Assembly (NCBI GenBank): GCA_028554795.2
Contig: CM068842.1
Span: 52,321,574-52,385,573, forward strand
DNA length: 64,000 nucleotides
From: Sinohyriopsis cumingii
Lineage: Eukaryota; Mollusca; Bivalvia; Unionida; Unionidae
Direction: 5' to 3'
Shown piece after piece: positions 59,688 to 64,000 of the stretch (positions within the stretch are counted from its first letter, which is position 1; each line of letters opens with the position of its first letter). Under the pieces are notes generated by a model that ran no database searches, was not told the DNA's origin, and worked only from the letters and a program-made list of their open reading frames with translations. Made by a program: the position numbers and the translations under genes.

Positions 59688-61194
59688 GTATGGAGCTCTT
59701 AGATTTAGGCCATTGGTATCCATTCTAAACTTCACCTCTTCTTGCCTTGCCTCAGTGGATGTACTTTCAACTTTTGAACTCTGACCTTCTGTACCTCTGT
59801 CTGCCAATTTGATTGCAGAGATCTATTCATTATGTATATAATCACAAATCATGACTGGAATATATCACTGATGGCTCAACCTATTTACAGGCAAAATATA
59901 AAAGACATGGAGAAACACCAAACGAATGGAAGAGAGACCATTTCATTTTCATGTTGTACAGTTGTTTTGGTATAAATATGTGGTTATTTATTTATTTATT
60001 TAAGATTAAATGTATGTATCTACGACATTTTTGTGTTTTACATGTGCCAATAACCTTCATCATTCTGATTCCCATTCTTTGTCTTCTATGTACTTCATGT
60101 CCTGTTCTGGCTTGGAAGTTAAAGCACCAATATTGCTGAAGATTTTACTGTCATTTGATTTTTTTAAAAAAAATGTAATTCTTGGATTTCAGTTTTTTGT
60201 GGTCATAATTGCAGTTTTTATTTAAAGCTCAAAGAAAATATTGCCCATTTGAATATCTTGCATATAAATTGACCTTGACTGAACATGTTTTCCAATTACA
60301 GATTTGTAGCAATCCTATTCAAAAGAAACACATAATGATCTTAGATTTTTTTTTTATTGGAGTTTGATTTCAAACAACAGTGGGGAAACTCCTTAATTGC
60401 ACCAAGTATTATATAGTTATTAACATAGATTTTGACTTATTCTGACTTCTGCACATGCTGTTCATGTTATTCTAGTTTCTTGAAACGAAACCTTTTTGGG
60501 GAAAATAATTGTCCGGACATGCTCAAATTTTGAGCGATCATTTTGATTGGATGATGTTTAGGGGAACATTTTAAAGTACTCCAATTAGATGTTTATTTCA
60601 GATGTTTTGAAAAAGCAATTAGATGGATGGTACAGATAAAAGTTTCCAATCAAAATGGTTCTGTTCTAACAGATTGTTTGATTGTTATATGGTGGGTTTT
60701 CAGCTCTACTCTTCAGGCCACGACATTTAAAGAGACAATGACAAATGAAACATCCTGGGAACATCAGGAGTAATTCTGGATTATTATCTCTTGGAAGAAC
60801 CTAAGAAACAAACTGGATGAAAAAATATGGATTGTAATTCTTGATCCAGTGAGAGTTTGGAAAATGCAATGTCAGAAAGGAATCAAATTCTGATGAAAAC
60901 AATTTTTACGTACAAGTGTATTGTAACTTCAACATTTTGCCTAAAAGCTTGAAATTTCCTGGTCACCAATAATTGTTAGTCCATTATCTTACCATAAATT
61001 TACAGCTGTCTACATTTACAGGGAAAAACAACTTCTAAATAAGGAGCTGTGAAGATTCATGATGATTTCCTTTGATTCTGAATGATTTTCTAATTTATAT
61101 GAAATGCAGAGGGAAGGATGTATTGAAGCTTCTGAATTTACAGCATACTTGTAACATAATGTTAATTCAGTTTGTATTTTGACAAAAAAATGTT

Positions 61195-61345
61195 AATATT
61201 ACCATATATACTTGCTTATCAGTCTGGTCCAGTTGCATTTATGCTGCTGATTATTCCAAATAAACTGCATAGACCCAGGTCTGAAAGCATGTTAAGTCAT
61301 GTCAGGTCTGGGTCAATGCTGTTTAAATTTGAATCTGACTTAAAT
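61195..61345. repeat. Palindromic repeat D
   Basis: Arms GCATAGACCCAGGTCTGA (61267-61284) and 61302-61319 pair with one bulge around a 17-nt loop. Left flank TTGCTTATCAGTCTGGTCC is also family-like. Confidence 0.65.
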
Positions 61346-64000
61346 GTGAGTATATACATTATTTCTCTCTTTTGTTAAAAAAGCTTAATTTACCTGAAAA
61401 ATTAAGACTTATGAAATGTTTTGTGTATTTTTTAAAAATTATTTATGAAAATGATAATGATGCTCATTTCTAAGTTGCATTTTTATAACCTTTGATGTAA
61501 TTCTCAGAAGCTGTTAAAATTCCTAATGAACCCGAGTCTTGGAATTAAAAGCACTGACCCTGTCATTGTTGCATATGCCCGTGTCCAATTCATGCTTTAA
61601 AAAACAATACAATTCCTGCCAAAGAAATTATTTGATCATTTTAATTGTAAAATAATAAACAAACTACTTGAAGAGATATAAAAATTTGATTTGAAAGAAT
61701 ATAATTTTTAAAAATTGAGTTTGAAAGATTTCGTGTTGTTTTTTGTCAGAATTTTTTTAGCCTGCTGTTTTTCTTTAGTGTGTATCTGTCCACTTCTGTG
61801 TTCACCCTACCAATAGGCAGAATAGATTAAAGCAACTTTAAGATGTCAGTTAATTTCCATTTTAAAACAATATTTGTGTGAATCATTTTGAATCAAGGTT
61901 TGTGGTACTCTGCCAAGTTGCAGTGCAAATTCAATGATGGCTGCTAGTGTATTGTATTTATGAGGTAGAATTAATAACCAAATGTGCCAATTTTGGGGGG
62001 AAAACACTAGTTTCAATCCATTTTGGCATTTAATCAATGAATTATTAGTTTCAAAAGAAACTAAGGATGAAAATGTGAATTATTATGGTAATTGTTGGTT
62101 GATAATGAGTGAACACTAATGTTTGATGAGAATAAACTAGTGAGGCACTTTTCAGGATTAAAGGTTTTATTTGGTTACTTTTTTGAGTACTTGATAAAAC
62201 ATTTATCATAATGATACAAGTGTCTTAAGAAAAGATGATAGTGCAGTGGAGATCACAAAATAAAGGTGACTAAATCAAATAATATTTTCTCTTTTTTTTG
62301 TCTCTTGTTTTTACCACTATCAGGGCATTAAATACTATCCATTATTTTTATTTTTCCCTTTTAAATTTTGTGTGCCCCAAATTTTGGCGGACATTGTCAA
62401 GGTTTAAAGGTTTAAAATCCTAGGTGCAACACTGTTCATGATATTCAGTTCACCTTAGTATTTTGGTTTAGCTTTTTTTTTTGGACCTTGTTTTGCACAT
62501 TTGACCTCATCTGTTAAATTAATGAAGAATTTTTTAAATTTTAGGAATTTTGCACCATATTTTGTTAATCTTGCAGTACAGTAATCAGAATGAGAACTAG
62601 ATCCCTTTTTCTTTTGAAAAACTTGTGTATCACAGTAATAACAAGTTGGTAATATAGGTAAAAAAAATATTTTTATTCAGTAAGGGTCATTTTGACCAGT
62701 GTCATGTAATGTAGAACATCGTAGCCAAAAAAGTGATGTTTCTTTATAAATTAATGATGAGGTAAACATCCAGCTTTGAAATCTAAAATACTGTGATGAG
62801 TATTCTGACACGGTTTTATTTGTATATGCATGCTTTGATGGCTTGAAATACTGTCAGTGGCATGTATTTATATTCTGCCATGTACTTATCATATACCAGT
62901 CTGACAGATTTGTTAATGACGAGTTTATTTTTTTGTTGAGATGATTTTTTGAAACAGTTGTTACAAGCTGGATGTAATAGACAGTAGTGATAAAATTACC
63001 TGTTAAAATAGTGTTCATTTAAATTTCATGAGAGAACTCTTTTATACGATAAGGTGTTTGCAAAACCTACTTTACCTAAACTACCTCAAGTTTTGTTAAA
63101 ACCTCTAGGCTTAATGATAGGCTGGATTCTATAAAGTTGTTTTTATGGGACAGCCTCTTGTAGTCTGTTATTTAGTAATGGTGCCTGTATAAAATTTAAA
63201 ATACACACTTAAAATGTATTCTTTTTTCTCAAAGTGGCTTGAGTTTTTATAAATTTGCCGATCTGTTAACTTTAAATTTTGATGATTTGCATTAAATGCT
63301 GTGGAATTTCTGCAACATCATGTGCTGTCGTTATTCAAAATGTTGTGCATTGTGATGACTGAGTGACCACTTTTTCACTGATATTTTCATGTAGTTTACA
63401 TGACTGTCCCGCCTAGAGATGATTGTTAAATTGTCATAAAATTTCTATATCAGCGTGTACAATTTTGTAATGTTTGTATGTTGTAGCAGTGAACTCGCCA
63501 GTTCCAGTTTCATGAATAGTCTCAAAAAAGGGGAAGATATATGAACAAAAGTTAAATTTATATGAATGGCATGAGAATTTATTCCAAATTTCAAAAGTAA
63601 TATATTTACTGGAACATATGACTTTGACAAATACATGTTTCTTTCATGGTGCATCTCCTTTTAGTAAAGTGTGATCAGACACAAGTGTCATCGAGGACAT
63701 GTTGCATGTGTGCTGAGATGTATTATTTTGACATTGTATTTGAACCAGTTTATGTTGGGTTTTTATTCTTTTCTATATGAAATTTGTAATTAACAAAATG
63801 GTTGAAAGATGTATGTTGAGTTTAATGTTCTATGCAAGTTATGAGTTTATTCACTTCAGGTTTTTTTAAATACCTATTTAAGCTGTTTTAACATTGAGAT
63901 ATGACAGTGTAAAAATGTCTAAATTATGTTGTTTTGACCTATATAAGGCCTCTTTCGCATATTTTTTTACTTTTTTCATGTATATGGATCCAAGGAAGAA
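61346..64000. other. No exon seen downstream of Musashi
   Basis: AT-rich intron-like DNA. No Ala/Pro-rich, GC-richer block suitable for the next Musashi exon is visible before the window ends. Confidence 0.5.

Overview
This window looks like intron-rich animal DNA, most likely from a mollusc and probably a bivalve. It is AT-rich by eye, with long non-coding stretches, short exons with consensus splice sites, many microsatellites, tRNA-derived SINEs, short inverted-repeat transposons and a broken LINE. The mollusc call rests on one SINE whose core resembles repeats common in bivalves, and on GGTCAAGGTCAC-type modules. Both comparisons are from memory, so species-level identity is open.

The one gene I recognise with confidence is a Musashi-family (Msi/Rbp6) RNA-binding protein gene on the + strand. 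Four exons are visible. 42365-42447 carries the RNP1 half of RRM2. 53232-53316 carries the end of RRM2 and the start of the linker. 54689-54748 is a 60-nt in-frame probable cassette exon. 59607-59687 carries the YGRG...P linker typical of Musashi. All reading phases agree with or without the cassette. Exons for RRM1 and the first half of RRM2 were not found in the 42 kb upstream, and the C-terminal exons were not found downstream. The window is therefore probably an internal slice of a very long gene.

Layout: 1-5 kb is mostly unannotated sequence plus the first copy of a TTAA-flanked repeat. 5.1-7.2 kb holds a second TTAA-element copy, simple repeats, the 3' end of a LINE with an (ATT)n tail, and a SINE with target-site duplications. 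8.7-9.5 kb has a third TTAA-element copy split by a nested 161-bp MITE. 10.7 and 19.1 kb have exon-like open stretches of unknown identity. 15.2-17.2 kb is a GC-richer island with a 42-bp minisatellite and a decayed DIRS-like retroelement. 20.0-22.7 kb is a cluster of tandem repeats, including a 40-bp satellite of about 13 copies. 26-36 kb has several SINEs (three with duplications) and hAT-like MITEs. 39.1 kb has a 109-bp duplication. 42-60 kb is the Musashi exon region, whose introns hold a fourth TTAA copy, a pogo-like MITE, a 122-bp tandem array, a zinc-finger pseudogene broken by a 20-bp duplication, and a recurring palindromic hairpin repeat. 60-64 kb holds one more hairpin copy and otherwise nothing I can name.

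Only the Musashi exons form a functional unit. Everything else appears to be mobile or repetitive DNA lodged in its introns. I found no convincing novel gene system. The most interesting biology is the predicted alternative linker exon and the palindromic repeat family around the Musashi exons.
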